Source of the DNA: Alphaproteobacteria bacterium
Lineage (GTDB): Bacteria; Pseudomonadota; Alphaproteobacteria; Rhizobiales; Devosiaceae
Length of the DNA: 64,000 bases
Reading direction: 5' to 3'
Assembly: GCA_018818925.1 (NCBI GenBank)
Contig: JAHJQZ010000090.1
Location: forward strand, 1-64,000
The notes below the pieces were generated by a model, which saw only the letters and a list, made by a program, of their open reading frames with translations, was not told where the DNA came from and did no database searches. Numbering within the stretch: the first letter of the stretch is position 1; every line of letters starts with the position of its first letter. Made by a program: the position numbers and the translations under genes. Positions 37,936-50,037 of this stretch are shown piece by piece.

Positions 37936-39381
37936 CTAGAAGAGACTGCCCGCCGCGTTATGCGCCCAGGCGCCGAGCGGCGCCCCGACGGTGAAGAAAT
38001 AGGTGACGAGCAGGAAGGCGCCCGCGCCCATGACGACGCGCAGTTCCGCCGGCGCCGCGGCGAACTGCAGCACCGGCTCATCGAAATACATCACCTTGAC
38101 GATTCTCAGATAGTAGAAGGCGCTCACCGCGCTCGCCAGTACCCCGATCACGGCGAGAACGAACAATTCGGCTTCGACGGCGGCGAGGAAAACGTACCAC
38201 TTGGCGAAAAACCCGGCGAGCGGCGGCACGCCGATCAGCGAGAACATCAGGATCGCCATGGTCGCGGCGATGAAGGGTTTGGTTTGCGCCAGGCCGGAAA
38301 GGTCGGAAATCTGCTCGGCGAACCCGTCCTCGGTCCTGAGGGCCAGCAGACAGGCGAACAGCGCCAGCGTCATGGTCAGGTAGATCGCCATGTATATGGC
38401 AACGCCGTCGACGCCACCTTGCGAACCGGCGGACAGCCCGACCAGCGCGAAACCGACATGGCCAATCGAGGAATAGGCGATCAGGCGCTTGAGGTTCTTT
38501 TGACCGATGGCGGCGAAAGCGGCGAGGACCATGGAGGCGACCGAGAGGAAGATGACGATCTGCTGCCATTGCAGTGCGATCGGCTCGAAACTGTCCATGA
38601 CGACGCGAATGAGCAGCGCCATCGCCGCAACCTTCGGAGCCGAGGCGAAAAAGGCGGTGACCGGCGTCGGCGCGCCCTCATAGACGTCCGGCGTCCACAT
38701 GTGGAACGGCACGGCGGAAATCTTGAAGGCAAGGCCGGCGAGCAGGAACACGAGCCCCACCGTCAACCCGAGCGACCGGTCGCCAAGGCTCAGAACCTTG
38801 GCGATCTCGTCGATCTGGGTCTGCCCGGTGAAGCCGTAGATCAGCGAGGCGCCGTAGAGCAGCATGCCCGAACTCAGCGCGCCGAGAACGAAATACTTCA
38901 GGCCCGCCTCGGACGCGCGCGTGCTTTCCCGCTTGATCGCCGCGACGACATAAAGGGCGAGTGATTGCAGTTCGAGCCCGATATAAAGCGACATCAGGTC
39001 GTTGGCCGAGACCATGATCATCATGCCGAGCGTCGCCAGCACCACGAGTACCGAGTATTCGAATTTGGCGAGCCCGTTCTCGCCGGCCGAACTCAGCGAC
39101 AAGACCAGCGCCAGCGCCGAGCCGATAAGGATCAGCGTCTTCATGTAGCGCCCGAACCCGTCGGCGACGAAGACGCCGTTGAACAGAACGCCGTCGATGG
39201 GATAGAGCAGCGCCAATACGCCGACCGCGACCAGAAGTCCGATGGCGATGCCCGAGACGGATGCATGCGTCTCGCCCTTGAGAAAAACGCCGGCCATCAG
39301 CAATGCCAGCGCGCCGAGCGCCAGGGCGATTTCCGGCAGCACCGGCAGCAGGGCGTCGAGGCTCATAAGATCTGAAGTCAT
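37936..39381 (-). CDS. nuoN: NADH-quinone oxidoreductase subunit N
   Basis: NuoN is one of three antiporter-like proton-pumping subunits of complex I. The 481-aa protein is hydrophobic throughout, with about 14 helices, and has the conserved [25 protein letters not shown] stretch, with pump-site lysine, and [19 protein letters not shown]. It is the last gene of the nuo operon and starts 9 bp after nuoM. Confidence 0.95.
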   Translation of the reverse strand: MTSDLMSLDALLPVLPEIALALGALALLMAGVFLKGETHASVSGIAIGLLVAVGVLALLYPIDGVLFNGVFVADGFGRYMKTLILIGSALALVLSLSSAGENGLAKFEYSVLVVLATLGMMIMVSANDLMSLYIGLELQSLALYVVAAIKRESTRASEAGLKYFVLGALSSGMLLYGASLIYGFTGQTQIDEIAKVLSLGDRSLGLTVGLVFLLAGLAFKISAVPFHMWTPDVYEGAPTPVTAFFASAPKVAAMALLIRVVMDSFEPIALQWQQIVIFLSVASMVLAAFAAIGQKNLKRLIAYSSIGHVGFALVGLSAGSQGGVDGVAIYMAIYLTMTLALFACLLALRTEDGFAEQISDLSGLAQTKPFIAATMAILMFSLIGVPPLAGFFAKWYVFLAAVEAELFVLAVIGVLASAVSAFYYLRIVKVMYFDEPVLQFAAAPAELRVVMGAGAFLLVTYFFTVGAPLGAWAHNAAGSLF

Positions 39382-39390
39382 CGCCTACTC

Positions 39391-40917
39391 CTAGTGGACC
39401 GCCGTTGCGGCCGAATCGACGGCCATCTCTGCGGCCAGGCCGATCGTGCCGGCATAATCGTGGACGAGCGCATCGACGGCGGGGCCGATGGCATCAAGGA
39501 TCGGCGCCGGATAGAAGCCGAAGAAAATGATCAGAACGATCAGCGGCACCAGCACCGCCATTTCGCGCCGGCTCAGATCGAGGATCGACTTCAAATTGTC
39601 CTTGTCGAGCGCGCCGAAGACCAGCCGCCAGACCAGCCAGAGCGCGTAGGCGGCCGAAAGGATGACGCCGAGCGCCGCGCCCGCCGCCACCCAGGTGTTG
39701 ACCGAAAAGGCCGCGATCAGGGTCAGGAACTCGCCGATGAATCCGGACGTGCCGGGCAGGCCGATATTGGCCAGCGAGAAAATGACAAAGGCGGTGGCAT
39801 AGCGCGGCATGCGGTCGGCGAGCCCGCCATAGGCGGAAATCTCGCGGGTATGCATGCGATCGTAGATCACCCCGACGCTCAGGAATAGCGCCCCGGAAAC
39901 AAGGCCATGGCTCAGCATCTGGAACAGGGCGCCGTCGACGCCCTGCTTGGTGCCCGAGAAGATGCCCATGGTGACAAAACCCATATGCGCCACCGAGGAA
40001 TAGGCGATGAGCTTTTTCATGTCTTCCTGCACCAGCGCCACCAGCGAGGTCGCGATAATGGCGACAACGGAGAGCGCGAAGACGAAATTGGTAAAGAGCG
40101 CCGAGGCGTCCGGGAACATCGGCAGCGAGAACCTCAGGAACCCGTAGCCGCCGAACTTCAAAAGCACCGCCGCAAGGATCACCGAACCGGCAGTCGGCGC
40201 CTCGACATGCGCCTCGGGCAGCCAGCGGTGGAACGGCCACATCGGCAACTTGACCGCGAAGCTGGCGAAGAAGGCCAGCCACAGCCAGAATTGCGCCTCG
40301 GGCGTAAATTCGAATGTCAGCAGCTTGGCGATGTCGAGCGTGCCGGCCTGCCAGTAGATCGCCATGATGGCGATGAGCATGAAGACCGAGCCGGTAAAGG
40401 TATAAAAGAAGAACTTGTAGCTTGCCTGCACCCGCCGCTTGCCGCCCCAGATGCCGATGATCAGGAACATCGGGATGAGGCTGCCCTCGAAGAACACGAA
40501 GAACAGCGCCAGATCGAGCGTCGCGAAAGCGCCGATCATCAGCGTTTCAAGGATCAGGAAGGCGATCATGTATTCGCGCACGCGAACCGTGATGCTCTGC
40601 CAGCTCGCGACGACGCAGATCGGCAGCAGCAAGGCGGTCAAGACGACGAGCAGGATCGAAATGCCATCCACGCCCATGCGATAGCCGATGCCGCCGGGCA
40701 GCCATTCGAAATTGACCACGAACTGGAAGTCCGGATCGGCCGGATCGAACATCGCCCAAAGGACCAGCGTGGCGGCGAACACGGTCAGCGTTGTCACCAG
40801 CGCGATCCAGCGCATGGTGGCATCGAACCGGGCGCTGTCGCCCGGCACCGTGACGATCGCCAGCGCCCCGATCAGCGGCAGGAAGGTGATGGCGGTGAGA
40901 ATCGATGTCTCGATCAT
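39391..40917 (-). CDS. nuoM: NADH-quinone oxidoreductase subunit M
   Basis: NuoM is the middle antiporter-like subunit of complex I. The 508-aa protein has about 14 helices and the motifs [18 protein letters not shown], with the essential glutamate, [23 protein letters not shown] and [19 protein letters not shown]. One base separates its start at 40917 from the nuoL stop, so the two are tightly coupled. Confidence 0.96.
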   Translation of the reverse strand: MIETSILTAITFLPLIGALAIVTVPGDSARFDATMRWIALVTTLTVFAATLVLWAMFDPADPDFQFVVNFEWLPGGIGYRMGVDGISILLVVLTALLLPICVVASWQSITVRVREYMIAFLILETLMIGAFATLDLALFFVFFEGSLIPMFLIIGIWGGKRRVQASYKFFFYTFTGSVFMLIAIMAIYWQAGTLDIAKLLTFEFTPEAQFWLWLAFFASFAVKLPMWPFHRWLPEAHVEAPTAGSVILAAVLLKFGGYGFLRFSLPMFPDASALFTNFVFALSVVAIIATSLVALVQEDMKKLIAYSSVAHMGFVTMGIFSGTKQGVDGALFQMLSHGLVSGALFLSVGVIYDRMHTREISAYGGLADRMPRYATAFVIFSLANIGLPGTSGFIGEFLTLIAAFSVNTWVAAGAALGVILSAAYALWLVWRLVFGALDKDNLKSILDLSRREMAVLVPLIVLIIFFGFYPAPILDAIGPAVDALVHDYAGTIGLAAEMAVDSAATAVH

Positions 40918-40918
40918 G

Positions 40919-42919
40919 CTAGTTCAGCCCCCCGGCTGCGATGGCCCAGGTCACCAGCGCCGCCACGCCGATCAGCATGGCGAAGGCATAGTGGTACAAA
41001 TAACCCGATTGCAGCCTGACCACGCGCTGGGTCACGTCCCTGACGCGATCCCCGAGCCCCTCGACGATGGTCTTGTCGACGAACCAGTCGTCGAAACCGC
41101 GCCACAGGGCCCGGCCGATCCACAGGGTCGGCCGGATGAACAGAAAGTCGTAGAGCTCGTCGAAATACCACTTGTTTAGGAGGAACTGATAAAGGCCGCG
41201 ATTGGCGTTGGCCAGCCGCGCCGGCAGCTCCCTGTCGCGGACATACATCTGGAAGGCTACGACAAAACCGATCAGCATGGCCATAGTCGGCGCCCATTTG
41301 ACCCAGAGCGGCGCCGCGTGCGCCGCATCGAGCGCCGCTTCGTCGACCACCACCGAACCGGCGAAGAAATGCATGATGTGCTCGGCATGGCCGAAGAAAA
41401 AGTCGTTGAACACGACCCCGGCGAGAACCGCGCCAGCCGCCAGCACATAGAGCGGCCAGAGCATGACGTTCGGGCTTTCATGCGCATGCTCGAAAATCTG
41501 CGCGTCGGCCCTGGTCGGGCCGTGGAAGGTCATGTGCAAAAGGCGCCATGAGTAAAAGCTCGTGAACAAGGCCGCGATGACCAGCGACCAGAAGGCGAAG
41601 GCACCGTTGGTGCCGCCGACGCCATAGGCCGCCTCGACGATGGCGTCCTTGGAAAAGAACCCGGCAAAGCCGAACGGCGTGCCTGGAATGCCGACACCGG
41701 TCAGCGCCAGCGTGCCGATGATCATCAGTCCGTAGGTGACAGGGATCTTTTTCCTCAAACCGCCCATGCGGCGCATGTCCTGCTCATGATGCATGGCATG
41801 GATCACCGCGCCGGCGCCGAGGAACAGCAGCGCCTTGAAAAAGGCGTGGGTGAACAGGTGGAAGATGCCGGCCGAATAGACCCCGGCCCCGAGGGCCACG
41901 AACATGTAGCCGAGCTGGGAACAGGTCGAATAGGCGATGACCCGCTTGATGTCGTTCTGCACGAGGCCGACCGTCGCCGCGAAGAAGGCGGTGATGGCGC
42001 CGATATAGAGCACCACGGTCATGGCGACCGGCGAAGCTTCGAACAGCGGCGACATTCGCGCCACCATGAACACGCCGGCCGTGACCATGGTCGCGGCGTG
42101 AATGAGCGCCGAGACCGGCGTCGGACCTTCCATGGCGTCGGGGAGCCAGGTGTGCAGCAGGAACTGCGCCGACTTGCCCATGGCGCCGACGAACAAGAGG
42201 AGCGCGATCAGCGTCAGCGCGTCCCAGTCGCCCCAAAGGAAATGCAGCACCGTGCCCTCCATGCCGGGCACGGCGTGGAAGATCGTGTCGAAGTCGAGCG
42301 CGCCGAACAGGAAGAAGGTTCCGAATATGCCGAGCGAGAAGCCGAAATCGCCGATGCGGTTGACGACAAAGGCCTTCATCGCCGCCGCGTTGGCGCTCGG
42401 CTTGTGGTACCAGAAGCCGATCAACAGGTAGGAGGCGAGACCGACGCCTTCCCAGCCGAAGAACATCTGCACGAGGTTGTCCGCCGTCACCAGCATCAGC
42501 ATGGCGAAGGTGAAAAAGCTGAGAAAGGCGAAAAAGCGCCACCGGCCCGGATCGTCGTGCATGTAGCCGATCGAGTAGACGTGAACGACCGCCGATATGG
42601 TCGTGACCACGACCAGCATCACCGCGGTCAGCGTGTCGACGCGGATGACCCAGCCAATATCGATTTCGCCCGAGGAAATCCAGCGGAACAGCTCGACCTT
42701 GACCGCCTCGGCATGCAAAGCCGCCTCGCCGGCCGCGCCTTCGGCCGGAGCGGCGAACAGCATGGGCAGGAACACGAGCCACGCCAGCATCGCCGAGATG
42801 ATCAGCAAGCCGGAGGTGATGATCTCGGCATTGCGATGACCGATCCGATGGCCGGCAAGGCCGGCGATGACAAAGCCGATCAGGGGCAGGAAGACAATTG
42901 CCTGGTAGGTGAGCGTCAT
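40919..42919 (-). CDS. nuoL: NADH-quinone oxidoreductase subunit L
   Basis: NuoL is the distal proton-pumping subunit of complex I and carries the long lateral helix. The 666-aa protein has the motifs [42 protein letters not shown] and [19 protein letters not shown]. The amphipathic lateral helix and a last membrane helix lie in the C-terminal 130 residues. It lies between nuoK (7 bp away) and nuoM (1 bp). Confidence 0.96.
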   Translation of the reverse strand: MTLTYQAIVFLPLIGFVIAGLAGHRIGHRNAEIITSGLLIISAMLAWLVFLPMLFAAPAEGAAGEAALHAEAVKVELFRWISSGEIDIGWVIRVDTLTAVMLVVVTTISAVVHVYSIGYMHDDPGRWRFFAFLSFFTFAMLMLVTADNLVQMFFGWEGVGLASYLLIGFWYHKPSANAAAMKAFVVNRIGDFGFSLGIFGTFFLFGALDFDTIFHAVPGMEGTVLHFLWGDWDALTLIALLLFVGAMGKSAQFLLHTWLPDAMEGPTPVSALIHAATMVTAGVFMVARMSPLFEASPVAMTVVLYIGAITAFFAATVGLVQNDIKRVIAYSTCSQLGYMFVALGAGVYSAGIFHLFTHAFFKALLFLGAGAVIHAMHHEQDMRRMGGLRKKIPVTYGLMIIGTLALTGVGIPGTPFGFAGFFSKDAIVEAAYGVGGTNGAFAFWSLVIAALFTSFYSWRLLHMTFHGPTRADAQIFEHAHESPNVMLWPLYVLAAGAVLAGVVFNDFFFGHAEHIMHFFAGSVVVDEAALDAAHAAPLWVKWAPTMAMLIGFVVAFQMYVRDRELPARLANANRGLYQFLLNKWYFDELYDFLFIRPTLWIGRALWRGFDDWFVDKTIVEGLGDRVRDVTQRVVRLQSGYLYHYAFAMLIGVAALVTWAIAAGGLN

Positions 42920-42926
42920 GACCGCC

Positions 42927-43241
42927 TCAGCCCTTCATCATGTTGACGTCGTCGACGGCGATGGAGCCGCGGTTCCTAAAGAAGATCACGAGGATGGCAA
43001 GGCCGATGGCCGCCTCGGCGGCGGCGACGGTCAGGATCAGAAGGGCGAAGACCTGCCCGGCCAGATCGTTGAGATGGGCCGAGAAGGCGACGAAGTTGAT
43101 ATTCACGCCCAAAAGGATGAGTTCGACCGACATCAGGATGATGATGACGTTCTTCCTGTTGAGGAAGATGCCGAACACCCCGATGGTGAACAGGATGGCC
43201 GCGACGGTCAGGAAGTGCCCGAGCCCGATTTCCGGTGTCAT
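42927..43241 (-). CDS. nuoK: NADH-quinone oxidoreductase subunit K
   Basis: NuoK, an MrpC-like three-helix subunit, couples the proximal part of the complex I membrane arm. The 104-aa protein has membrane-embedded glutamates in [15 protein letters not shown] (helix 2) and [14 protein letters not shown] (helix 3), which are known to be needed for proton pumping. Spacing to nuoJ is 8 bp and to nuoL 7 bp. Confidence 0.95.
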   Translation of the reverse strand: MTPEIGLGHFLTVAAILFTIGVFGIFLNRKNVIIILMSVELILLGVNINFVAFSAHLNDLAGQVFALLILTVAAAEAAIGLAILVIFFRNRGSIAVDDVNMMKG

Positions 43242-43249
43242 GTTTACCC

Positions 43250-43858
43250 CTACAGCCCCTGGCCAGACTTCACTTTGACGTTTTCGACCGACATGGCCGG
43301 CGTCCGCGCCACCTGCGCGCCGACGTCCTGCCGCCTGATACCCGGCTTGTGCCGCAAGGTCAGGACGATGGCGCCGATCATCGCCACCAAAAGCACCAGT
43401 CCCGCCCCCTCGAACAAAAAGACGTAGCGCGTATAAAGCACCCGCCCCAGCGCCTCGGTATTGGAGAGGGTCGGATCGATGGCGACGGCGCTGGCGCTGG
43501 CGACCTCCGGCGTCACCACAAAGCCCACGGCGACCATGATCAGTTCGAGCGCCAGGATGATCCCGACCACAAGTCCGATCGGCGCATATTGCAAAAAGCC
43601 CTGGCGCAGCTCGGCGAAATCCACGTCGAGCATCATGACGACGAACAGGAACAGCACCGCCACCGCGCCGACATAGACAATGATCAGCATCAGGGCGAGG
43701 AACTCGGCCCCGGCCAGCATGAACAGGCCGGCGGCGTTGAAAAAGGCGAGGATCAGGAACAGCACCGAATGCACCGGCGAGCGCGACGACACCACCATCA
43801 CCGCCGCGCCGACTAGGACGATGGCGAAGAGGTAAAAGAAGAAAAGCGAAAGGGTCAT
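43250..43858 (-). CDS. nuoJ: NADH-quinone oxidoreductase subunit J
   Basis: NuoJ is a five-helix subunit of the complex I membrane arm whose third helix changes shape during turnover. The 202-aa protein has [30 protein letters not shown] and the conserved [20 protein letters not shown]. The C-terminal about 30 residues are polar and variable. It starts 12 bp after nuoI. Confidence 0.95.
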   Translation of the reverse strand: MTLSLFFFYLFAIVLVGAAVMVVSSRSPVHSVLFLILAFFNAAGLFMLAGAEFLALMLIIVYVGAVAVLFLFVVMMLDVDFAELRQGFLQYAPIGLVVGIILALELIMVAVGFVVTPEVASASAVAIDPTLSNTEALGRVLYTRYVFLFEGAGLVLLVAMIGAIVLTLRHKPGIRRQDVGAQVARTPAMSVENVKVKSGQGL

Positions 43859-43870
43859 GATGCCGCGCTC

Positions 43871-44359
43871 CTATCGATACGGCGCGTCGAGCGCGAGATT
43901 GCGGGCGATTTCCCGCTCCCAGCGGTCGCCGTTTTCAAGAAGCTTCTCCTTGGAGAAATAGAGCTCCTCGCGCGTTTCGGTGGCGAATTCGAAGTTCGGC
44001 CCCTCGACGATGGCATCGACCGGACAGGCCTCCTGGCAGAAGCCGCAATATATGCACTTGACCATGTCGATGTCGTAGCGGACCGTGCGCCGCGTGCCGT
44101 CGTTCTGGCGCGGCCCGGCCTCGATGGTGATCGCCTGGGCCGGGCAGATCGCTTCGCACAGCTTGCAGGCGATGCAGCGTTCCTCGCCGTTCGGATAGCG
44201 GCGCAAGGCGTGTTCGCCACGGAAGCGCGGGCTCAACGGCCCTTTCTCGTGCGGATAGGCAATCGTCGACTTGGGCGAAAAGAAATAGCGCATCGACAAC
44301 AAGAAGGCCGCGACGAATTCCCGAAGCAGCAGCGCGTTGAAGAATTGGGCTATGCGCAT
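43871..44359 (-). CDS. nuoI: NADH-quinone oxidoreductase subunit I
   Basis: NuoI carries clusters N6a and N6b, which pass electrons to NuoB. The 162-aa ferredoxin-like protein has two 4Fe-4S motifs, [12 protein letters not shown] and [12 protein letters not shown], and the conserved [21 protein letters not shown] region. The start is one of two adjacent ATGs at 44362 and 44359; I take the second because it stands seven bases from AGGAG. The frame continues upstream through nuoH but is not coding there. An N-terminal amphipathic helix holds it at the membrane. Confidence 0.95.
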   Translation of the reverse strand: MRIAQFFNALLLREFVAAFLLSMRYFFSPKSTIAYPHEKGPLSPRFRGEHALRRYPNGEERCIACKLCEAICPAQAITIEAGPRQNDGTRRTVRYDIDMVKCIYCGFCQEACPVDAIVEGPNFEFATETREELYFSKEKLLENGDRWEREIARNLALDAPYR

Positions 44360-44370
44360 CATCCGTCTCC

Positions 44371-45468
44371 TCAGGCCACGCCCGGGGTCCAGCCCCAGCC
44401 GGTCAGTTGCAGGACGAGCGCCACGACGACGACGGCGGCGAGCGAGATCGGCAGGAAGACCTTCCACCCCAGCCGCATCAACTGGTCGTAGCGGTAGCGC
44501 GGCACGAAGGCCTTGACGATCGAGAACATGAAGAACGCGGCGCAGACCTTGAAGATGAACCAGATCGAGCCCGGCACCCAGGTGAAGGGCGCGAAATCGA
44601 GCGGCGACGCCCAGCCGCCCAGGAACAGGATCGTCATCATCGCCGACATGGTGATGATGGCCACGTATTCGCCGAGCATGAACATCATGTAAGGGGTCGA
44701 ACCGTATTCGACCATGAAGCCGGCGACGAGTTCGGATTCGGCCTCGACCAGGTCGAAGGGCGGACGGTTGGTCTCGGCCAGCGCCGAGATGAAGAAGATG
44801 ACGAACATCGGCAATAGCGGCAGCCAGTACCAGTTCAAAAAGGTCAGGGCCGGCATGCCCAGCATGGTGGCCAGTCCGCCCCCGTTCTGCGCCAGAACGA
44901 TGTCGGAAAGGTTGAGCGAACCGACGCAGAGCAGCACCGTGATGATGACAAAGCCGATCGAGACCTCGTAGCTCACCATCTGCGCCGCCGAACGGAGCGC
45001 GGAAAGGAACGGGTATTTCGAGTTCGAGGCCCAGCCGCCCATGATGATGCCGTAAACGCCGAGCGAGGAGATGGCGAGGATGTAGAGTATGCCGACATTG
45101 ATGTCGGCCAGCGCCCAGCCGAAATCGAGCGGGATGATCGCCCAGGCGGCGAGCGACAGCGTCACCGTCAGGAGCGGCGCCAGAAGGAAAACGACCTTGT
45201 CGGCGCCCGCCGGCACCACCGGCTCCTTGAAGACGAATTTCAAAAGATCGGCAAAGCTTTGTAAGAGGCCGAAAGCACCGACGACATTGGGTCCGCGCCG
45301 CATCTGCACCGCCGCCCAGATCTTGCGGTCGGCCAGAAGCACGAAGGCGATGAAGATCAACAGGGCCACGAGCAGCAGCAGCGCCTTCCACACGAAGCCG
45401 ATCTCGGTGCCCCAGCCGAAAAAGCTCAATCCGAGCAGATAGTCGAGCGCGTGCAAAAATTCGTTCAT
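44371..45468 (-). CDS. nuoH: NADH-quinone oxidoreductase subunit H
   Basis: NuoH joins the membrane arm to the hydrophilic arm and forms part of the quinone chamber and E-channel. The 365-aa protein has about eight helices, with [33 protein letters not shown] near the N terminus and [29 protein letters not shown] in the quinone-site loop. It starts at 45468, seven bases after nuoG, and ends next to nuoI. Confidence 0.96.
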   Translation of the reverse strand: MNEFLHALDYLLGLSFFGWGTEIGFVWKALLLLVALLIFIAFVLLADRKIWAAVQMRRGPNVVGAFGLLQSFADLLKFVFKEPVVPAGADKVVFLLAPLLTVTLSLAAWAIIPLDFGWALADINVGILYILAISSLGVYGIIMGGWASNSKYPFLSALRSAAQMVSYEVSIGFVIITVLLCVGSLNLSDIVLAQNGGGLATMLGMPALTFLNWYWLPLLPMFVIFFISALAETNRPPFDLVEAESELVAGFMVEYGSTPYMMFMLGEYVAIITMSAMMTILFLGGWASPLDFAPFTWVPGSIWFIFKVCAAFFMFSIVKAFVPRYRYDQLMRLGWKVFLPISLAAVVVVALVLQLTGWGWTPGVA

Positions 45469-45475
45469 GACGCCC

Positions 45476-47581
45476 CTATTCCGCCGCCTGCTTCAGTCCG
45501 GCCTGCAATTGCGCGCATTCGCCCATCACCTTCGAGGCCCGCGCGATCGGATTGGTGAGATAAAAATCCCTGACCGGCGATCCGAGCGGGGCATTGGCGA
45601 ATTCGCCCGGTCGCCCGGCCCGTTCCATGAGCTCTGCCGCCTGGCCCGGTTCGAGCGTGTCGAGCCGCGCCAGATGCGGATGCACCGCATAGAGCCGCGC
45701 CCGGAGCGCCCGGAGCGAATCGTAGGGCAAAGGCGCGCCGAGTACTCCGGACAGCGCCCTTATGATGGCCCAGTCTTCCTTGGCCTCGCCCGGCGGAAAC
45801 ACCGCCCGCGCCGTCTGCTGCACCCGGCCCTCGGTATTGACATAGGTCGCCGATTTTTCGGTATAGGCGGCGCCGGGCAGGATGACGTCGGCCCGGTGGG
45901 CGCCGGCATCGCCGTGGCTGCCAATATAGACGACGAAAGCCTTGCCCATGGCGCTCATGTCGTAGTCGTCGGCGCCGAGCAGGAACAGGATGTCGAGCTT
46001 GCCTTCCTCGGCGAGCTTGATCTGGTCGGCCGAGCACACGCCGCCATTGTGCGGCGTAAAGCCGATATCAAGGCCCCCGACCCGCGCCGCCGCGTTGTGC
46101 AGCATGCCGAAGCCGAGCCAGTCGTCCCTTAATGCATCGGCGTTCCTTGCGACCTGCAAGGCCAGCGCCAGCACGTCGCGCCCGGCCTGCTTGCCGAGGC
46201 CAGCATGCGTCACCGCGCCCTCGCCGACGATGATCAGCGGGTTTTTGGCTTTGGCCAGAACCTTGGCGAATTTGTGCTTGCCGTCGGCGACGGAGGCGAG
46301 CGCCGCACTGTCCGCGCCGATATGGGTATAGGGATAGGTCAGCTCACCCGCCTCGCCGATCATGCCGATCTCGACTTCGCTTTTACGCCAGGCCTTGCGG
46401 ATGCGGGCATTGACCAGCGCCGCTTCCCTGCGCGGATTGGTGCCGACCAGAAGGATCGCGTCGGCGCGCTCGATGCCGGCAATGCCGGTATTGAGGGTGT
46501 AGGCGCCGCGCGGCGTCATCGGATCAAGGCCCGACATTGGCGGACGGCAATCGGTCATGCCCGAGCCGACGGAGGCGAGCAGGTCCTTGAGGGCAAACAT
46601 TTCCTCGACGCCGGCGAGGTCGCCGGCAATGGCGCCGACCTTCTTGCCGGCCGTCTTCATCGCCTGGGCCACCGTTGACAGCGCCTCGTCCCAGCTCGCC
46701 GCGACGAGCTTGCCGTTCTTTTTCACGTATGGGCGGTCGAGCCGCTGCGCCTTGAGCCCGTCCCAGACGAAGCGCGTCTTATCGGAAATCCATTCCTCGT
46801 TGATGTCTTCATGAAGGCGCGGCAAAATCCGCATGACCTCGCGCCCGCGCGCGTCGACCCTTATGTTCGAGCCGACCGCGTCCATCACATCGATGCTCTC
46901 GGTCTTGTTGAGCTCCCAGGGCCGGGCATGAAAGGCATAGGGCTTGGAGGTCAGCGCCCCGACCGGACACAGATCGATGATGTTGCCCTGCAGTTCCGAG
47001 GTCAGCGCCTGTTCGAGATAGGGCGTGATCTCGGCGTCCTCGCCGCGATTGATCAGGCCCAGTTCGGAAACGCCCGCCACCTCGGTGATGAATCTCACGC
47101 AACGCGTGCACTGGATGCAGCGGGTCATCACTGTCTTGACCAGCGGGCCCATGTATTTGTCTTCGACGGCGCGCTTGTTCTCGTGGAACCGCGACTTGTC
47201 GACCCCATAGGCCATGGCCTGGTCCTGCAGGTCGCATTCGCCGCCCTGGTCGCAGATCGGGCAGTCGAGCGGATGGTTGATCAAAAGGAATTCCATCACC
47301 CCCTCGCGGGCCTTCTTGACCATCGGGGTGTTGGTGAACATTTCGGGCGGTTCCCCGTTCGGGCCGGGACGAAGGTCGCGTACCGACATGGCGCAGCTCG
47401 CCTGCGGTTTCGGCGGTCCGCCCTTGACCTCGACCAGGCACATGCGGCAATTGCCGGCGACCGACAGGCGCTCATGGAAACAGAAACGCGGGATTTCCGC
47501 CCCCGCCGCTTCCGCCGCCTGCAAAAGCGTGAAGTGGTCCGGAACCTCGACCAGCTTGCCGTCGACTTTGAGATTGGCCAT
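45476..47581 (-). CDS. nuoG: NADH-quinone oxidoreductase subunit G
   Basis: NuoG is the large peripheral-arm subunit that holds a chain of Fe-S clusters. The 701-aa product starts [20 protein letters not shown]. The 2Fe-2S site follows in [18 protein letters not shown], then a His-Cys3 cluster in [18 protein letters not shown] and a 4Fe-4S site in [10 protein letters not shown] and later cysteines. The C-terminal molybdopterin-oxidoreductase-like domain has no cofactor role. The start at 47581 is chosen over an upstream frame that runs into nuoF. Confidence 0.95.
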   Translation of the reverse strand: MANLKVDGKLVEVPDHFTLLQAAEAAGAEIPRFCFHERLSVAGNCRMCLVEVKGGPPKPQASCAMSVRDLRPGPNGEPPEMFTNTPMVKKAREGVMEFLLINHPLDCPICDQGGECDLQDQAMAYGVDKSRFHENKRAVEDKYMGPLVKTVMTRCIQCTRCVRFITEVAGVSELGLINRGEDAEITPYLEQALTSELQGNIIDLCPVGALTSKPYAFHARPWELNKTESIDVMDAVGSNIRVDARGREVMRILPRLHEDINEEWISDKTRFVWDGLKAQRLDRPYVKKNGKLVAASWDEALSTVAQAMKTAGKKVGAIAGDLAGVEEMFALKDLLASVGSGMTDCRPPMSGLDPMTPRGAYTLNTGIAGIERADAILLVGTNPRREAALVNARIRKAWRKSEVEIGMIGEAGELTYPYTHIGADSAALASVADGKHKFAKVLAKAKNPLIIVGEGAVTHAGLGKQAGRDVLALALQVARNADALRDDWLGFGMLHNAAARVGGLDIGFTPHNGGVCSADQIKLAEEGKLDILFLLGADDYDMSAMGKAFVVYIGSHGDAGAHRADVILPGAAYTEKSATYVNTEGRVQQTARAVFPPGEAKEDWAIIRALSGVLGAPLPYDSLRALRARLYAVHPHLARLDTLEPGQAAELMERAGRPGEFANAPLGSPVRDFYLTNPIARASKVMGECAQLQAGLKQAAE

Positions 47582-47585
47582 GAGA

Positions 47586-48893
47586 CTACTCCGCCGCGAT
47601 CGACGGCACGGCGCCGTCATTGTTGGCCCGGTGCGTATAGGCGTCGATGCGGGCTTCAATCGTCGGCCTGAAATTACGGATCAGTCCCTGGATCGGCCAG
47701 GCCGCCGCGTCGCCGAGGGCGCAGATCGTGTGGCCCTCGATCTGCTTGGTCACTTCGAACAGCATATCGATCTCGCGCTTTTGCGCCCGCCCCTCGACCA
47801 TGCGCGCCATGACCCGCATCATCCAGCCGGTGCCTTCGCGGCAGGGCGTGCACTGGCCGCAGCTTTCGTGCTTGAAGAAGGCGGCGATGCGCCAGATCGC
47901 CTTGATGATGTCGGTCGACTTGTCCATGACGATCAATCCGCCGGTGCCGAAGCTCGTGCCGATCTCGCGCATGCCGTCAAAATCCATGACGGCGTCGATG
48001 ATCTGGTCGGCCCGCACCGCCGGACAGGACGCCCCGCCCGGAATGACCGCCAGAAGATTGTCCCAGCCGCCACGGATGCCGCCGGCATGCTTTTCAATCA
48101 GTTCGCGGAAGGGGACGCCGAGCGCCTCTTCCACCGTCACCGGGGTATTGACGTGGCCCGAGACCATGAAGAGCTTGGTCCCCTGGTTCTTGTCGCGGCC
48201 GATGCCGGCGAACCAGGACGCGCCGCGCTTGAGGATTTCCGGCACCACGGCGATCGATTCGACATTGTTGACGGTCGTTGGATTGCCATAGACGCCCATG
48301 CCGGCCGGGAACGGCGGCTTCAGACGCGGCTGGCCCTTCTTGCCCTCAAGGCTCTCCATCAGCGCCGTTTCCTCGCCGCAGATATAGGCGCCGGCGCCGT
48401 GATGGACGATGATGTCGAGATCCCAGCCGTGGATATTGTCCTTGCCAATGAGCCTTGCCTCATAGGCCTCCTCGACCGCCGCCTCGAGCCGCTGGCGCTC
48501 GCGCATGAACTCGCCGCGCACATAGATGAAGCAGAGGTGCGCATCCATGGCCCGTGCCGCCAGAAGGCAGCCTTCGACCAGGTGATGCGGGTCATGGCGG
48601 AGGATTTCGCGGTCCTTGCAGGTGCCCGGCTCGGATTCGTCGGCGTTGACCAAAAGATAATGCGGCCGCCCGTCGCTCTTTTGCGGCATGAACGACCATT
48701 TGAGCCCGGTCGGGAAGCCGGCGCCGCCGCGTCCCCGGAGACCGGAGGCCTTGACCTCGTTGGTCAGCCAGTCGCGGCCCTTGTCGACCAGCGCCTTGGT
48801 GCCAGACCACGAACCGCGCGACCGGGCGCCTTCGAGGCGCCAGTCGTGGAGGCCGTAAAGGTTGGTGAAGATGCGGTCCTTGTCCTGGAGCAT
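47586..48893 (-). CDS. nuoF: NADH-quinone oxidoreductase subunit F
   Basis: NuoF binds NADH and FMN and holds cluster N3, the entry of electrons to complex I. The 435-aa protein has the FMN/NADH glycine-rich loop [35 protein letters not shown], and the 4Fe-4S motif [13 protein letters not shown]. The start ATG at 48893 overlaps by one base the TAA of the small upstream gene (TAATG), which fixes it over the longer frame to 49364. Confidence 0.96.
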   Translation of the reverse strand: MLQDKDRIFTNLYGLHDWRLEGARSRGSWSGTKALVDKGRDWLTNEVKASGLRGRGGAGFPTGLKWSFMPQKSDGRPHYLLVNADESEPGTCKDREILRHDPHHLVEGCLLAARAMDAHLCFIYVRGEFMRERQRLEAAVEEAYEARLIGKDNIHGWDLDIIVHHGAGAYICGEETALMESLEGKKGQPRLKPPFPAGMGVYGNPTTVNNVESIAVVPEILKRGASWFAGIGRDKNQGTKLFMVSGHVNTPVTVEEALGVPFRELIEKHAGGIRGGWDNLLAVIPGGASCPAVRADQIIDAVMDFDGMREIGTSFGTGGLIVMDKSTDIIKAIWRIAAFFKHESCGQCTPCREGTGWMMRVMARMVEGRAQKREIDMLFEVTKQIEGHTICALGDAAAWPIQGLIRNFRPTIEARIDAYTHRANNDGAVPSIAAE

Positions 48894-49108
48894 TACTTTC
48901 TCCTCAGCCAGGACAGGGCAAAGGCCGTCGCGACGCCAGCCGTCGCGCCGAGCGCGGTGATCAGCCAGTCGGCGAGGTTCCAGCCCATGGCGCCGTTGAG
49001 CCCGGACGCGATGAGGACGAAACCGACGACGAGCACCACGCCGTAGATATAGTCCCTGGTGGTCAGCTTCGGCATGGCCGGCCTGTTTTCGCTCTTGTCG
49101 TCCGACAT
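48893..49108 (-). CDS. Small membrane protein gene between nuoE and nuoF
   Basis: The 71-aa product has two predicted helices, about residues 21-38 ([18 protein letters not shown]) and 46-66 ([21 protein letters not shown]), and a positively charged end. It is locked into the operon: its ATG overlaps the nuoE stop (ATGA) and its TAA overlaps the nuoF ATG. I recall a similar small transmembrane gene at the same place in Sinorhizobium meliloti. It is not a standard complex I subunit. It might help assembly of the NuoEF module at the membrane, but this is inference. Confidence 0.8.
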   Translation of the reverse strand: MSDDKSENRPAMPKLTTRDYIYGVVLVVGFVLIASGLNGAMGWNLADWLITALGATAGVATAFALSWLRRK

Positions 49109-50037
49109 CAGCGCGGATCCTTTCCGAACACCTTGCGGTATTCCGCGGCGCCGCCCTTGGCGAGCGCCTTGGCCTGCTTGACCCAGTCGTCGCGGGTGAT
49201 GCGGCCCCTGAAGTTGAGGCCCTCGTCAAGCTTTTCGATATCCGCCTTTTTGAACGCGGCGATCTGGGCGAACCGGGTGACCCCGAATGCGTTGAGTTTT
49301 TGCTCAAGCACCGGCCCGACGCCCGAAATGAGCTTGAGATCGTCCGGCGCGCCTTCCGGAGCAACGAAGAGCGCCCCGGGCGCGGGTTCGGCCATCTTGG
49401 TCGCCGGCTTTTTCGGCTTGGTCGCGCCGATATCCCTGAGCGTCGTCGGCCCGGTGATCGGCGCCGAGAACTGCCTTCCGTTCTGCGGTCCGACCGGCAC
49501 CGAACCGCCCTCGCCGCGCGCGAAGGCGTCGATGATCTCTTCGAGCCGTTCCGGCGTCAGGTCCTCATAGGTGTCCATGCCGATCATCACCATCGGGGCG
49601 TTGACGCAGGCACCGAGGCATTCGACCTCTTCCCAGCTCAGCGTGCCGTCCGCGTTGGTGTGATGGGCGTGCTCATGGATCCTGTTCTGGCACACATGCT
49701 TCAGGTCCTCGGCGCCGCGCAGCATGCACGGCGTCGTGCCGCAGACCTGGACATGCGCCCTGGTCCCGACCGGCTTGAGCTGGAACTGGGTGTAGAAGGT
49801 CGCGATTTCGAGCACGCGGATCACCGGCATGGCGAGCATTTCGGCCACGGCCTCGATGGCGGCGCGGGAAACCCAGCCCTCCTGCTCCTGCGCCCGCATC
49901 AGCAGCGGAATGACCGCCGATTGCTGGCGGCCTTCCGGATAGAGCGCCATGCGCTTTTTGGCCCAGGCGGCATTGTCCCTCGAAAAAACGAAGGCATCAG
50001 GCTGGATGCTGTCTTCAGCCAAACGACGAGCGGACAT
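49108..50037 (-). CDS. nuoE: NADH-quinone oxidoreductase subunit E with C-terminal extension
   Basis: NuoE holds the 2Fe-2S cluster N1a next to NuoF. The 309-aa protein is nearly twice the E. coli length. The thioredoxin-like core (about residues 1-165) has the cluster ligands in [14 protein letters not shown] and [11 protein letters not shown]. After a proline- and lysine-rich linker the C-terminal about 85 residues contain [29 protein letters not shown], a helix-hairpin-helix-like motif seen in NuoE of this bacterial group. Start and stop overlap its neighbours by four bases each. Confidence 0.95.
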   Translation of the reverse strand: MSARRLAEDSIQPDAFVFSRDNAAWAKKRMALYPEGRQQSAVIPLLMRAQEQEGWVSRAAIEAVAEMLAMPVIRVLEIATFYTQFQLKPVGTRAHVQVCGTTPCMLRGAEDLKHVCQNRIHEHAHHTNADGTLSWEEVECLGACVNAPMVMIGMDTYEDLTPERLEEIIDAFARGEGGSVPVGPQNGRQFSAPITGPTTLRDIGATKPKKPATKMAEPAPGALFVAPEGAPDDLKLISGVGPVLEQKLNAFGVTRFAQIAAFKKADIEKLDEGLNFRGRITRDDWVKQAKALAKGGAAEYRKVFGKDPR

